From contig WMBV01000001.1 of assembly GCA_017745595.1 (NCBI GenBank), positions 248,001-312,000 of the forward strand: a stretch of DNA of 64,000 bases, read 5' to 3'. The DNA is from Bordetella petrii (lineage in GTDB: Bacteria; Pseudomonadota; Gammaproteobacteria; Burkholderiales; Burkholderiaceae_B). Below the pieces are notes generated by a model. That model saw only the letters and a program-made list of their open reading frames with translations. It was not told where the DNA came from and did no database searches. Positions 1 through 8,472 of this stretch are shown here, piece by piece. Made by a program: the position numbers and the translations under genes. Every line of letters begins with the position of its first letter. Within the stretch, counting starts at the first letter, position 1.

Positions 1-1
1 G

Positions 2-862
2 GTGGTCGCCCTGGGGACGCGACTGTGCGAGCCGACCACCATCAACTACCAATGGCTGGCCTCGCCCCGGCCCCGCCAGGCGCTGGTGCACATTCATCCC
101 GATGCCAACGAAATCGGCCGGCTCTGTGTGCCTGAACTCGGCATCGTAGCCAGCCTGGACGGTTTCGCCGAGGCGGCGAACGGACTCGCGCCGACGCCAG
201 GCTGGTGTCCGCGCCGGCCGATTGCGCCCGCCGCTCCGCCCGGGCACGAACTGCCTCCCACGCCGGGCCCGCTGGACTTGAACGCGGCGGCCCGCCATGT
301 GGCCCGCACCCTGCCCGCGCGATCATGCGTGACTGTCGGTGCCGGAAACTACGCGCTTTACGCCCACCGGCACATTGCTTTCAAGGGCCTGGGCAGCCAA
401 TTGTCGCCGGCGGTCGGCGCCATGGGCTATGGCCTGCCGGCGGCCATCGCCGCCAAGTTGCACGACCGCGAAGCAGCGGTCGTGTGTTTCGCGGGCGACG
501 GCTGTTTTCAGATGACCATGCAAGAGCTCGCCACCGCCGTGCAAGTCCGGGCGGGCATCGTCATTCTGATCTTCAACAATGGCCTGTACGGCACCATACG
601 CCTGCACCAGGAGCGCGCCTATCCCGGCCGGGCGATGGGCACCGAACTGGTGAATCCCGATTTCGCGCTATTGGCGCGCAGCTACGGCGCATTCGGCCAA
701 GCCGTGAGGTGCAGCGAAGAGTTCGAGCCCGCGTACGACGCGGCCACCGCGTTCGCGCAAGAGCATGCCCTGCCGGCCGTGCTCGATCTGCACTACGATG
801 CAGACATCATTTTGCCGGACCGAACGCTGTCTCAAATACGGTCCGCCCGTTCTCCAGCATGA
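2..862 (+). CDS. Thiamine-diphosphate-dependent enzyme, C-terminal part (acetolactate synthase-like), 5' truncated by window
   Basis: The visible 286 residues match the central and C-terminal domains of the acetolactate synthase/benzoylformate decarboxylase superfamily. The C-terminal domain has the ThDP/Mg signature: GDG near residue 166 and the paired Asn of IFNNGLYG about 25 residues later. Family members are usually 540-600 residues, so roughly half the protein, including the Pyr domain, lies before the window, and the GTG at position 2 is probably not the real start. The stop overlaps the next start (ATGA at 859-862), so it is translationally coupled to the flavoenzyme subunits downstream. 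Its substrate cannot be read from the sequence; a 2-oxo acid decarboxylase or ligase is an inference from family. Confidence 0.85.
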   Translation: MVALGTRLCEPTTINYQWLASPRPRQALVHIHPDANEIGRLCVPELGIVASLDGFAEAANGLAPTPGWCPRRPIAPAAPPGHELPPTPGPLDLNAAARHVARTLPARSCVTVGAGNYALYAHRHIAFKGLGSQLSPAVGAMGYGLPAAIAAKLHDREAAVVCFAGDGCFQMTMQELATAVQVRAGIVILIFNNGLYGTIRLHQERAYPGRAMGTELVNPDFALLARSYGAFGQAVRCSEEFEPAYDAATAFAQEHALPAVLDLHYDADIILPDRTLSQIRSARSPA

Positions 863-1161
863 AACCCTTGATCCGTCGTGTGCATACTCCCGCCGCGCCT
901 CTCTTGCGGCTTACCTGGAATGGCCTGCCGCTGCAGGCCTACACCGGCGACACCGTACTGACCGCGCTGCTGACGGCCAGCGACCATCTGCGCCTGACGC
1001 TGGGCGACGGCGCACCCCGCGCTGGCTTCTGCCTCATAGGCGCCTGCCAGGACTGCTGGGTCCAGACGCAGGGCGGACAGCGCCTGCGGGCGTGTACCAC
1101 CCTGGCCGAAGACGGCATGAGCCTGGTCAGCGCACAGCCGGGAGCGGTCGCATGCCGCTGA
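859..1161 (+). CDS. (2Fe-2S)-binding small subunit, HcnA-like
   Basis: A 100-residue protein with a ferredoxin-type [2Fe-2S] cysteine pattern: CLIGACQDC supplies three cysteines and RACTT the fourth. This is the layout of HcnA of hydrogen cyanide synthase and of the gamma subunits of opine oxidase and proline/hydroxyproline dehydrogenases. It probably relays electrons between the two flavin subunits encoded next. The start is fixed by the ATGA overlap with the upstream ThDP enzyme, and its own 3' end overlaps the next start by 10 nt (1152-1161), so the genes form one translationally coupled unit. Confidence 0.88.
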   Translation: MKPLIRRVHTPAAPLLRLTWNGLPLQAYTGDTVLTALLTASDHLRLTLGDGAPRAGFCLIGACQDCWVQTQGGQRLRACTTLAEDGMSLVSAQPGAVACR

Positions 1162-2555
1162 ACCTGTCCCACCCGCACCGATCGACAACCGGCGCCGCGC
1201 CCCGCATGGTCATCGTGGGCGCCGGCCCCGCGGGCGTGCGTGCCGCGCAGGCCCTGTTGCGGCATGGCGTCAGGCCCGTTGTCATCGACGAGGCCGCCCT
1301 GCCCGGCGGCCAGATCTACCGCCAAGGTGCCGTGGCGCGAGCCAGCGTGCGCGCACGCTACGGCTTCGACTGGAGGCGGGCGCGGGCCATTCATGCCGCC
1401 GGCGCCGAACTCATCGCCCGTGCCGACTACCGTGCCGGCACCGTAGTGTGGAACGCCGCTCCCGGCCATCTGGACCTGATGCGGGACGGCAACGCCGACG
1501 AGCTGCCTTACACGCATCTGCTGCTCGCCACCGGCGCCACCGACCGCGTGCTGCCCTTTGCCGGCTGGACGCTGCCCGGGGTCTTCTCGCTCGGCGGCGC
1601 GCAGATTGCCTTGAAGGGCCAGCATTGCCTGATCGGGCCACGCATCGTATTCGCCGGCTCCGGCCCCTTGCTCTACCTGGTGGCCTACCAATATGCGCGC
1701 GCCGGCGGGCAGGTACAGGCCGTACTGGACCGCTCGTCGCCGGCTTCGCAGGCCGGCGCGCTGCCCGCCCTGATGAACCAGCCGGGCACCCTGGCCAAGG
1801 GGCTGTACTACCTGGGATGGCTGCGCGCCCATGGCGTGCCGGTATACCGCGCCGCGCAAGTCGAGGCCGCGCTGGGTGCCGGCCGCGTCGAATCCGTACG
1901 GGCGCTGATCGACGGCGCACCGCGCGAGATCGGCTGCGATGCGCTGGCGGTGGGCCACGGCCTGCGCGCCGAAACCCAGTTGGCTGACCTGCTGGATTGC
2001 GCCTTCGACTTCGACGCGGCACAGCGTGCCTGGCTGCCCCGGCGCGACGCCGATGGCCGCAGCTCGGTCGCGGGCGTATATCTGGCGGGCGATGGTGCCG
2101 GAATAGGCGGAGCCGTCCTGGCCGAACTCGCCGGCGAACGCGCCGCGCTGGCCATGCTGGCCGACCACGGCGTGCCGGTGGACATGGCGCGCATACGCGC
2201 GCTGGCGCGACGCCAGGCAAGATGGGCGCGCTTCCGGCGTGGCCTGGACCGTGCCTTCGAGTTGCCATCGGACGACACGCCTTGCGACGACGAGGTCATC
2301 GTGTGCCGCTGCGAAGAAATCCGGGCCTCGGCCGTGCGCGCGGCCGCCCGCGAATACGTCCTCGACGATCTGAACCGGCTCAAGGCGCTGACGCGCGTCG
2401 GCATGGGCTTGTGCCAGGGGCGCATGTGCCAGGCGGGCGCCGCGGAACTGCTGGCCAGCTGCCGCAACGTGCCGTTGTCGCAGATAGGCCGGCTGCGCAG
2501 CCAGGCCCCGGTCAAACCCGTGGCGCTGGGCAGCCTGGGCGGTACCCAGTCATGA
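1152..2555 (+). CDS. FAD/NAD(P)-binding oxidoreductase with BFD-type [2Fe-2S] domain, HcnB-like alpha subunit
   Basis: A 467-residue two-dinucleotide-fold flavoprotein. An FAD-binding GxGxxG (VIVGAGPAGVRAA) lies at about residues 18-30, LLATGATDR follows, and a second Rossmann motif (VFAGSGPLLYL) is near residue 165. The C-terminal region carries a BFD-like Fe-S domain with CRCEE and LCQGRMC cysteines. This is the organisation of HcnB/OoxA-type subunits, which pass electrons from the substrate-oxidising subunit to an acceptor. The start is the ATG that overlaps the 2Fe-2S gene; the stop overlaps the next gene (ATGA at 2552-2555). Hydrogen cyanide synthase itself is less likely than an imino-acid or opine dehydrogenase given the ThDP neighbour. 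Confidence 0.9.
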   Translation: MPLNLSHPHRSTTGAAPRMVIVGAGPAGVRAAQALLRHGVRPVVIDEAALPGGQIYRQGAVARASVRARYGFDWRRARAIHAAGAELIARADYRAGTVVWNAAPGHLDLMRDGNADELPYTHLLLATGATDRVLPFAGWTLPGVFSLGGAQIALKGQHCLIGPRIVFAGSGPLLYLVAYQYARAGGQVQAVLDRSSPASQAGALPALMNQPGTLAKGLYYLGWLRAHGVPVYRAAQVEAALGAGRVESVRALIDGAPREIGCDALAVGHGLRAETQLADLLDCAFDFDAAQRAWLPRRDADGRSSVAGVYLAGDGAGIGGAVLAELAGERAALAMLADHGVPVDMARIRALARRQARWARFRRGLDRAFELPSDDTPCDDEVIVCRCEEIRASAVRAAAREYVLDDLNRLKALTRVGMGLCQGRMCQAGAAELLASCRNVPLSQIGRLRSQAPVKPVALGSLGGTQS

Positions 2556-3658
2556 ATCCACTGCATGTCGACGTGGCCATCATCGGTGGCGGCCTGGTCG
2601 GGGCGAGCTCCGCGCTGGCGTTGCGCCAGGCCGGCGTGGCAACCGCGCTGATCGAGCGCGGGCGATGCGGAGCGCGAGCCAGCGGGGTCAATTTCGGCGG
2701 CGTGCGCCGCCAAGGCCGGTCGCCTGAACAGCTCTATTTGGCGCAGCGCGCGCATGGCATCTGGGCGCGGCTGCCCGAGCTGATCGGCACCGATGCCGAG
2801 TATGTGCGCTCGGGCCATCTCAAGCTGGCGCGCTCCCCGGCCGATCTGGAAAAGCTGGCCGCCTACCGGGAAAAGGTCCGCGAATTCGACCTGGGGCTCG
2901 AAATCATCGAAGGCGCGGCCTTGCGTCGCCGCTTCCCGGCCTTGGGCGGCAGCATTGCCGGCGGCTCGCTGTGCCCAGACGACGGGCAGGCCAATCCCCG
3001 TCTCGTGTCGCCCGCCTTTGCCCGCGCCGCCGAGCGCGCCGGCGCGCATTTGCTGGAATACTGCGCCGTCGAGCGTGTCGACACGCGGGGCGGCGATTTT
3101 CTGTTGACAGGAACCGACGGCCGGCAGATCCGCGCAGCAACCGTCATCAACGCATCGGGAGCCTGGGGCGCCGTTGTTGCGGGCTGGTTCGGCGATACGC
3201 TTCCGTTGCAGATCAAGTACCCCACCATGCTGGTCACCGAGCCGCTGACGCCGCAGATCGGCGTGTCGCTCGGCGTCGAGGGCGGCGGCTTCTATGCCCG
3301 GCAAGTAGCGCGCGGCAACGTGGTCATGGGCGGAGGTTACGGAACCGGGCTGCCAGGCGATCGCTCCCGCCCCGGCCGCGAGGCGCTCGCCGCGCTCGGG
3401 CGGACGGCCCCCCAGGTGCTGCCCGCCCTGGCGTACGCCAGCGTCATCCGGTGCTGGTCGGGCATCGAAGGCTATTTTGCCGACAAGAACCCTGTCATCG
3501 GCTTCAGCCGGAACACGCCGCGCCTGCTGCACGCCTTCGGTTTTTCGGGGGGCGGCTTCCAGATCGCCCCCGCGGTAGGCGAAGTGCTGGCGGACATGGT
3601 CACGGGACGCGGCGGGCTGGCCATGGCCGAGCGGTTCTGTCCCGGCCGATGGGCGTAA
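2552..3658 (+). CDS. FAD-dependent oxidoreductase of the DAO family, HcnC/OoxB-like beta subunit
   Basis: A 368-residue D-amino-acid-oxidase-fold protein (DadA/GlyOx family). The N-terminal FAD motif is VAIIGGGLVGASSALALR at residues 7-24. The C-terminal FAD-contact region is near residues 295-345 (CWSGIEGYFADKNPVIG, FGFSGGGFQIAP). It is expected to oxidise an amino acid, imino acid or opine C-N bond, handing electrons to the two preceding subunits. It is the last gene of the + strand unit; 119 nt separate it from the next + strand gene, which appears to have its own promoter. Confidence 0.9.
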   Translation: MNPLHVDVAIIGGGLVGASSALALRQAGVATALIERGRCGARASGVNFGGVRRQGRSPEQLYLAQRAHGIWARLPELIGTDAEYVRSGHLKLARSPADLEKLAAYREKVREFDLGLEIIEGAALRRRFPALGGSIAGGSLCPDDGQANPRLVSPAFARAAERAGAHLLEYCAVERVDTRGGDFLLTGTDGRQIRAATVINASGAWGAVVAGWFGDTLPLQIKYPTMLVTEPLTPQIGVSLGVEGGGFYARQVARGNVVMGGGYGTGLPGDRSRPGREALAALGRTAPQVLPALAYASVIRCWSGIEGYFADKNPVIGFSRNTPRLLHAFGFSGGGFQIAPAVGEVLADMVTGRGGLAMAERFCPGRWA

Positions 3659-3711
3659 GGCGGCGGGCATGTCGCGCGGGGCGGCCCGTCAAGACCCTTT
3701 GCGCTATCAAG

Positions 3712-3740
3712 TTGCACAAATCCGCCCGAACTTCGACAAT
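3712..3740 (+). promoter_or_regulatory. Candidate sigma-70 promoter for the YrbL-like gene
   Basis: TTGCAC (3712-3717) and GACAAT (3735-3740) are separated by exactly 17 nt and lie 37 nt before the proposed GTG start at 3778. Both hexamers match sigma-70 consensus at four or five of six positions. It is inferred from sequence alone. Confidence 0.35.
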
Positions 3741-3777
3741 TCCGGAACACTCAAGAACAAGCATCGATTTTTTTACT

Positions 3778-4539
3778 GTGCAACACGATTTCGCCACCCT
3801 GGACACCGCCCTGCGCGGCGTCCAGGGTCTGCTCGCCGCCGCGCCGGCCGCGCCCGCGGGCGGCTACGCCGCGGTCTTCGGGCCGCTGGATCTGTCCGGC
3901 GCCCAGGTCATGGCCCAGGGCGCCGACCGCTACGTGTTTCAGCACCCCCACGTGCCGTCGCTGCTGGTCAAGGTCATCAACCTGGAAGCTTACGCGGCCT
4001 ACCTGGAACGCAAGCCGTTCAAGCGGTTCTACAAGCGGTTCCAGCGCGACAGCGCCTACCGCGTGTACCTGGACGAGCTCTCGGAATACGTCACCACCAC
4101 CACCGTGCCGTCGGGCGTCTGGAACGTGCCCATGGCCCGTGTCGTGGGCCTGGCCCAGACCACCCTGGGGCTGGGCCAGCTGGTGGAAAAAATTACCGAT
4201 GACCACGGCAGGCTGGCTCCCACCCTCGAGCACATCATCGCGCGCGACGGCCTCGGCCCGGCCCTGGGCGCGCGGCTCGACGCATTCTTCGACGACCTGA
4301 TCGACGCCCACATCGTCATCAGCGACATGTCGGCCAGGAACATCGCCCTGGGCCGCAATGCCGACGGCAAGCCCGGCCTGTACCTGATCGACGGCTTCGG
4401 CGTGCTGCCCCTGATTCCGCTATATGCCTGGAGCAAGCGGCTGAACAAATGGCGCATGCGTCACAAGTACGCGCGGTGGCGCGCCCGCCTGCAGCGCCAG
4501 CACGACGAAGCTCGGGCTCAGGCCAGGATCGCGCCGTAG
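3778..4539 (+). CDS. YrbL-family (PhoP regulatory network) kinase-fold protein
   Basis: A protein of about 253 residues resembling the YrbL family, which has a protein-kinase-like fold. Visible are a lysine-bearing strand (SLLVKVINLEAYAAYLERKP), a catalytic-loop-like ISDMSARNIAL and a DFG-like LIDGFG. The C-terminal tail is very basic (KRLNKWRMRHKYARWRARLQRQ), suggesting membrane or nucleic acid contact. The GTG at 3778 is the first plausible start; no clear Shine-Dalgarno precedes it. Its end overlaps the convergent glycosylase gene by 22 nt. Family members are poorly characterised; the PhoP link comes from enteric bacteria and may not hold here. Confidence 0.72.
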   Translation: MQHDFATLDTALRGVQGLLAAAPAAPAGGYAAVFGPLDLSGAQVMAQGADRYVFQHPHVPSLLVKVINLEAYAAYLERKPFKRFYKRFQRDSAYRVYLDELSEYVTTTTVPSGVWNVPMARVVGLAQTTLGLGQLVEKITDDHGRLAPTLEHIIARDGLGPALGARLDAFFDDLIDAHIVISDMSARNIALGRNADGKPGLYLIDGFGVLPLIPLYAWSKRLNKWRMRHKYARWRARLQRQHDEARAQARIAP

Positions 4540-5255
4540 CGATCCATCCAGTCGTAGTCGCGCCCCGGCTGCTGGCCGCGCCGCAGCGGGTTGCGCGTGC
4601 AGAACGCCGCGTAGGCGGGGTCGACGAACCGGTAACGCAGGTGTTCGTCGCGGCCCGACGGAATGCCCAGCCGGGTGGTGCACACCACCCGTTCGGGCGA
4701 CTGGCCCACGTCTTCCACGAAAAACCGGGCCGGATCGAAGCGATGCGCGTCCCAGTCGGGCACTTTCAGGCCCAGGGCGCGGCACAGCAGGGTCTGGCCC
4801 GCGCACAGCCGGGCGGGCGCGCGCGGCTGGCCGCTGGCATCGGGGTTCAGCACCTGCATGCGGGCCAGCGCCGCGGGCCCCGATACGTCGTCGACCCACG
4901 GGTGCCCCGACTTGATCAATACGGCATTGCCCGGCCCGCCGGCGCTGAAATTCAGCGAATCGCCGCCGCGGGCGTAATACATGTAGACGGTGCCGCCGTC
5001 CATGAACAGCGCGCGCCGCTTGTGCGTATAGCCCAGCGACGCATGGCTGCCCTTTTCCACCAGGTAATAGGCTTCGGTTTCGATGATGCGGGCCGACAGC
5101 CACAGGCCGTCCAGGCGCCGGCGGATGACCTTGCCCAGCAGCTCGCGCGCCAGTTGGCAGGGATCGCGGTCGAAAAAGCTGTCGGGCAGCGCGGGCCCGG
5201 GCGCGCGGCCGCGCCGGGCAGCCGTCCGGGGACGCCTGGCGGGTTCGTTCGGCAT
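4518..5255 (-). CDS. 3-methyladenine DNA glycosylase (AAG/MPG family)
   Basis: A 245-residue glycosylase that excises alkylated purines in base-excision repair. The family opening FDRDPCQLARELLGKVI, the catalytic segment ARIIETEAYY (Glu as general base) and YMYYARGGDSLNFSA in the substrate-binding region are all present. The start at 5255 lies just after the stop of the upstream Spx/ArsC-like gene (5258), a 2-nt gap that suggests co-transcription with it and the pot genes. Its 3' end runs 22 nt into the convergent YrbL-like gene. The length matches bacterial members of the family (about 190-230) with a basic N-terminal extension. Confidence 0.92.
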   Translation of the reverse strand: MPNEPARRPRTAARRGRAPGPALPDSFFDRDPCQLARELLGKVIRRRLDGLWLSARIIETEAYYLVEKGSHASLGYTHKRRALFMDGGTVYMYYARGGDSLNFSAGGPGNAVLIKSGHPWVDDVSGPAALARMQVLNPDASGQPRAPARLCAGQTLLCRALGLKVPDWDAHRFDPARFFVEDVGQSPERVVCTTRLGIPSGRDEHLRYRFVDPAYAAFCTRNPLRRGQQPGRDYDWMDRYGAILA

Positions 5256-5257
5256 AT

Positions 5258-5617
5258 TCAGGCGAAGCGCTCGCCGTAGCGCTTTTCGGAAAAGCCCACC
5301 GTCACGTCGCCGTCGGGCGTTACGGTTACCGGCCGGCGCACCAGCGCCGGATAGTCGGCGATCAGGGCGGTCCAGTCGGCATCGGTCTGGGCCGCCTTGC
5401 GCTCGTCGGACAGGGCGCGCCAGGTCATGGACGTGCGGTTGACCAGTTTTTCCCAGCCGCCCACCTTGCCGGCCCAGGCGCGCAGCGTGGCGGCAGGCAC
5501 CGGATGATCGCGGTAGTCGATGAATTCGTGCGCCACGCCATGGGCGGACAGCCAGTCGCGCGCCTTGACGCAGGTGCTGCACTTGTTCAGGCCATACAGG
5601 GTTGCTTGGTGCTTCAT
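5258..5617 (-). CDS. Spx/MgsR (YffB/ArsC-like) thioredoxin-fold protein
   Basis: A 119-residue ArsC-family protein. YGLNKCSTCVKARDWL near the N-terminus provides a CxxC motif, and the C-terminal half has the family's RPVTV and GFSEKRYGERF. Proteobacterial homologues (YffB type) are uncharacterised oxidoreductases, not proven arsenate reductases; no ars genes are nearby. Its start overlaps the potI stop (ATGA at 5614-5617), so its translation is tied to the polyamine transporter operon, and the MPG glycosylase follows after 2 nt. Annotation as an arsenate reductase would be unsafe. Confidence 0.85.
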   Translation of the reverse strand: MKHQATLYGLNKCSTCVKARDWLSAHGVAHEFIDYRDHPVPAATLRAWAGKVGGWEKLVNRTSMTWRALSDERKAAQTDADWTALIADYPALVRRPVTVTPDGDVTVGFSEKRYGERFA

Positions 5618-6426
5618 TTGGATTCGGATTCCTTGCGCCATTGCAGGCGGTTGACCAGGATGACGCCTATGCCCACCGCCAGGATGAACAGGGTAGCCAG
5701 CGCGTTGACCTCGGGCTTCAGGCCCAGCCGCACTCGCGAAAACACTTCCATGGGCAGCGTGGTCGAGCCCGGCCCCGACAGGAACGACGCCACCACCACG
5801 TCGTCGAGCGACAGCGTGAACGACAGCAGCCAGGCCGACGCCAGCGCGGGCGCGATCAGCGGCAGCGTGATGCGGAAAAATACCGTGAGCGGCGTGGCGC
5901 CGAGATCGAGCGCGGCTTCTTCGAGCGAGCGGTCCAGGTCGCGGATGCGGGCCTGGATGATGACCGCCACGAAGGCCATGCACAGCGTGACGTGGCCCAC
6001 CCAGATGGTGAACATGCCATTTTCGGCCGGCCAGCCCAGGGTGCCGCGCATTTCCACGAACATCAGCAGCAGCGAAATGCCCAGCACCACTTCGGGAATG
6101 ACCAGCGGCGCGCTGAGCATGCCGACATACAGCGCGAAGCCGCGGAACCGCCCCATGCGCACCAGCACGTAGCCGGCCCAGGTGCCGATGACCACCGCCG
6201 CGGTGGCGGTCAGAGCGGCGATCTTGAACGACAGCCAGGCGGCGCGCAGCAGCGCTTCGTCGTGCAGGAGCGACGCGTACCAGCGCAGCGAAAAGCCGCT
6301 CCAGGAAGTGACCAGCGGCGAATCGTTGAACGAAAACACCATCAGGCTGACGATGGGGGCATACAAGAAGAAGTATCCCAGCCCCAGCGCCACCCCGCGC
6401 GCGGTTTTGTTGGGCCCCGTCGTCAT
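5614..6426 (-). CDS. potI: Polyamine ABC transporter permease (PotI type)
   Basis: A 270-residue inner-membrane permease with about six hydrophobic segments and the cytoplasmic EAA loop (EEAALDLGATPLTVFFRITLPL), which docks the ATPase. It forms the channel with PotH for putrescine/spermidine-type substrates. The start ATG overlaps the potH stop (6423-6426), and its stop overlaps the Spx-like gene, making a coupled potG-H-I-spx chain. Gene symbols follow the E. coli potFGHI order; the exact polyamine is not proven. Confidence 0.92.
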   Translation of the reverse strand: MTTGPNKTARGVALGLGYFFLYAPIVSLMVFSFNDSPLVTSWSGFSLRWYASLLHDEALLRAAWLSFKIAALTATAAVVIGTWAGYVLVRMGRFRGFALYVGMLSAPLVIPEVVLGISLLLMFVEMRGTLGWPAENGMFTIWVGHVTLCMAFVAVIIQARIRDLDRSLEEAALDLGATPLTVFFRITLPLIAPALASAWLLSFTLSLDDVVVASFLSGPGSTTLPMEVFSRVRLGLKPEVNALATLFILAVGIGVILVNRLQWRKESESK

Positions 6427-7343
6427 GCCCGCCCCCGCTGCGCCGCCTCTTGCTGGCGCACCTGGCTGTACTGGAACAGCGCCAGCGGCACCAGCAACAG
6501 CAGCACCATGACGCAGGTCACGGCCGAGGCCATGGGCCAGTCGGCATTGTTGAAGAACTCGTTCCACATGACGCGGCCCATCATCAGGGTATCGGCCCCG
6601 CCCAGCATTTCGGGAATGACGTATTCGCCCACCGACGGAATGAACACCAGCATGGCCCCCGCGATCACGCCCGGGCGCGACAGCGGCACGGTGATGCGCC
6701 AGAACGCCTGCCAGGGCCGCGCGCCCAGGTCGTAGGCGGCTTCGAGCAGGCGCAGGTCCATCTTGACCAGGTTGGCATACAGCGGCAGGATGAAAAACGG
6801 CAGGTAGGCATACACCAGCCCTATATATACCGCCAGGTCGGTGCGATAAATTTCGAGGGGGCTGGAAATAACGCCCAGGCCCATCAGCAGCTTGTTGAGC
6901 AGGCCGTCATTGCGCAGGATGCCCACCCAGGCATACACGCGCAGCAGCAGCGACGTCCAGAACGGCAGTATCACGCCCAGCAGCAGCACGTTGCGCACCG
7001 CCGGCGACGAACGCGCGATGTAGTACGCAATAGGATAGCCGATCAGCACGCAGCATATCGTGGTAACGGCGGCCATCTTCAGCGAATTCAGGTACGTGGC
7101 CAGGTACAGGCTGTCGGTGAACAGCAAGATGTAGCCGCGCAGGTGCAAGCTGAAATGCACGGCCTCGTCTTTGAATTCGGCCAGCGCCGTATAGGGCGGA
7201 ATGCCGAATTGCAGTTCGGCGAAGCTGATCTTGAGCACCAGCAGGAACGGCACCAGCAAGAACAGCGTCAGCCACAGGAACGGCGGGACCACCGCCAGGG
7301 TGCGGCCCGACGGTATCCAGTCGCGCACGGCGAAGGGCTTCAT
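6423..7343 (-). CDS. potH: Polyamine ABC transporter permease (PotH type)
   Basis: A 306-residue inner-membrane permease with an N-terminal TM segment (VVPPFLWLTLFLLVPFLLVL), further hydrophobic helices and an EAA loop (EAAYDLGARPWQAFWRITVPL). It pairs with PotI. The start at 7343 overlaps the potG stop at 7340 (ATGA), and the end overlaps potI, so the subunits are translated in tandem. The protein matches PotB/PotH-type permeases over its full length. Confidence 0.92.
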   Translation of the reverse strand: MKPFAVRDWIPSGRTLAVVPPFLWLTLFLLVPFLLVLKISFAELQFGIPPYTALAEFKDEAVHFSLHLRGYILLFTDSLYLATYLNSLKMAAVTTICCVLIGYPIAYYIARSSPAVRNVLLLGVILPFWTSLLLRVYAWVGILRNDGLLNKLLMGLGVISSPLEIYRTDLAVYIGLVYAYLPFFILPLYANLVKMDLRLLEAAYDLGARPWQAFWRITVPLSRPGVIAGAMLVFIPSVGEYVIPEMLGGADTLMMGRVMWNEFFNNADWPMASAVTCVMVLLLLVPLALFQYSQVRQQEAAQRGRA

Positions 7344-8467
7344 GAGGCCAGTACCAGGGCGCTGTCGGCGTCCCAGCTGACGAAGATTTCTTCGTCGATG
7401 CCGGGCGCGTCGATCTGGGCCAGCTGCAGGCTGGGCACGCTGGCCTCGACGATCTTGCCGGAATCGAGCCGCACCTGGTAGAGCGCGTAGCTGCCCATCC
7501 AGGCCATGTGGCTCACCATGCCATGCGCCCAGTTGTATTCGCCCGGCGGCTGCGTGCGCGACACCACCAGGCGTTCGGGACGGATGGACACGTGCACTTC
7601 CATGCCCAGCGGCTCGCTGACGCCGTGGCTGACATACAGCGGACGCGTGAGCTCGGCGCACTCGATGGCGACGTGGTCGGGTTCGTCGACCACGATGGTA
7701 CCCGTGAGCAGATTGGTGGAACCGATGAAGCCCGCCACGAAGCGCGAATTGGGAAACGCGTAGACGTCTTGCGGCGTGCCGCATTGCACGATCTGGCCTT
7801 CGGTCATGACGGCCAGGCGGTGGGCCATGGTCATGGCTTCTTCCTGGTCGTGCGTGACCATGATGCAGGTCACGCCCACCTGTTCCAGGATCTTGGTGAG
7901 TTCGATCTGGGTTTTCTGGCGGATCTGCTTGTCGAGCGCCGACATGGGTTCGTCGAGCAGCAGCAGCTTGGGCCGCTTGACCAGGCTGCGCGCCAGCGCC
8001 ACGCGCTGCTGCTGTCCGCCCGACAGCTGGTGCGGCTTGCGCCGCGCATAGCCGGCCATTTGCACCAGGTTCAGCGCCTGGAACACGCGGTCGTGGATTT
8101 CGGCGCGGTCGACCCCTTCCTGCTTCAGGCCGAAGGCCACGTTGGCCTCGACCGTCATGTGGGGAAACAGCGCGTACGACTGGAACATCATGTTCACCGG
8201 GCGCCGGTACGGTGGCACGGCGGTGATGTCTTCGCCGTCGAGCACGATCTGGCCCGAGGTGGCTTCTTCGAAGCCCGCCAGCATGCGCAGCAAGGTCGAC
8301 TTGCCGCAGCCCGAGCTGCCCAGCAGCGCGAAGATCTCGTTGCGCCGCACGGTCAGGTTGACCGAGCGCACGGCGACCACGTCGCCGAAGATCTTGACCA
8401 GGTCGGACACCCGCACGAATTCGTCGGGGTCGGCCGCATGCTGCGCCGCGTAACGGCTGTCGCTCAT
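7340..8467 (-). CDS. potG: Polyamine ABC transporter ATP-binding protein (PotG type)
   Basis: A 375-residue ABC ATPase that energises polyamine uptake. Walker A is GSSGCGKST, the signature LSGGQQQRVALARSL, Walker B LLLLDEPMSALD, and a switch His lies in TMVTH-like [10 protein letters not shown]. The C-terminal third has the TOBE-type regulatory domain of the PotA/PotG class. It begins 5 nt after the potF stop (8473) and overlaps potH by ATGA. The length is normal for PotG (about 377). Confidence 0.93.
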   Translation of the reverse strand: MSDSRYAAQHAADPDEFVRVSDLVKIFGDVVAVRSVNLTVRRNEIFALLGSSGCGKSTLLRMLAGFEEATSGQIVLDGEDITAVPPYRRPVNMMFQSYALFPHMTVEANVAFGLKQEGVDRAEIHDRVFQALNLVQMAGYARRKPHQLSGGQQQRVALARSLVKRPKLLLLDEPMSALDKQIRQKTQIELTKILEQVGVTCIMVTHDQEEAMTMAHRLAVMTEGQIVQCGTPQDVYAFPNSRFVAGFIGSTNLLTGTIVVDEPDHVAIECAELTRPLYVSHGVSEPLGMEVHVSIRPERLVVSRTQPPGEYNWAHGMVSHMAWMGSYALYQVRLDSGKIVEASVPSLQLAQIDAPGIDEEIFVSWDADSALVLAS

Positions 8468-8472
8468 GATGA

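Noticed and set aside
859-3658. Hydrogen cyanide synthase operon
   Set aside because: The three subunits share architecture with HcnABC, but opine and proline dehydrogenases use the same layout and the ThDP enzyme is not part of hcn operons. Cyanogenesis is not supported.
5258-5617. Arsenate reductase and an arsenic resistance locus
   Set aside because: The CxxC ArsC-like protein is of the YffB/Spx group and no arsB, arsR or acr genes are adjacent.
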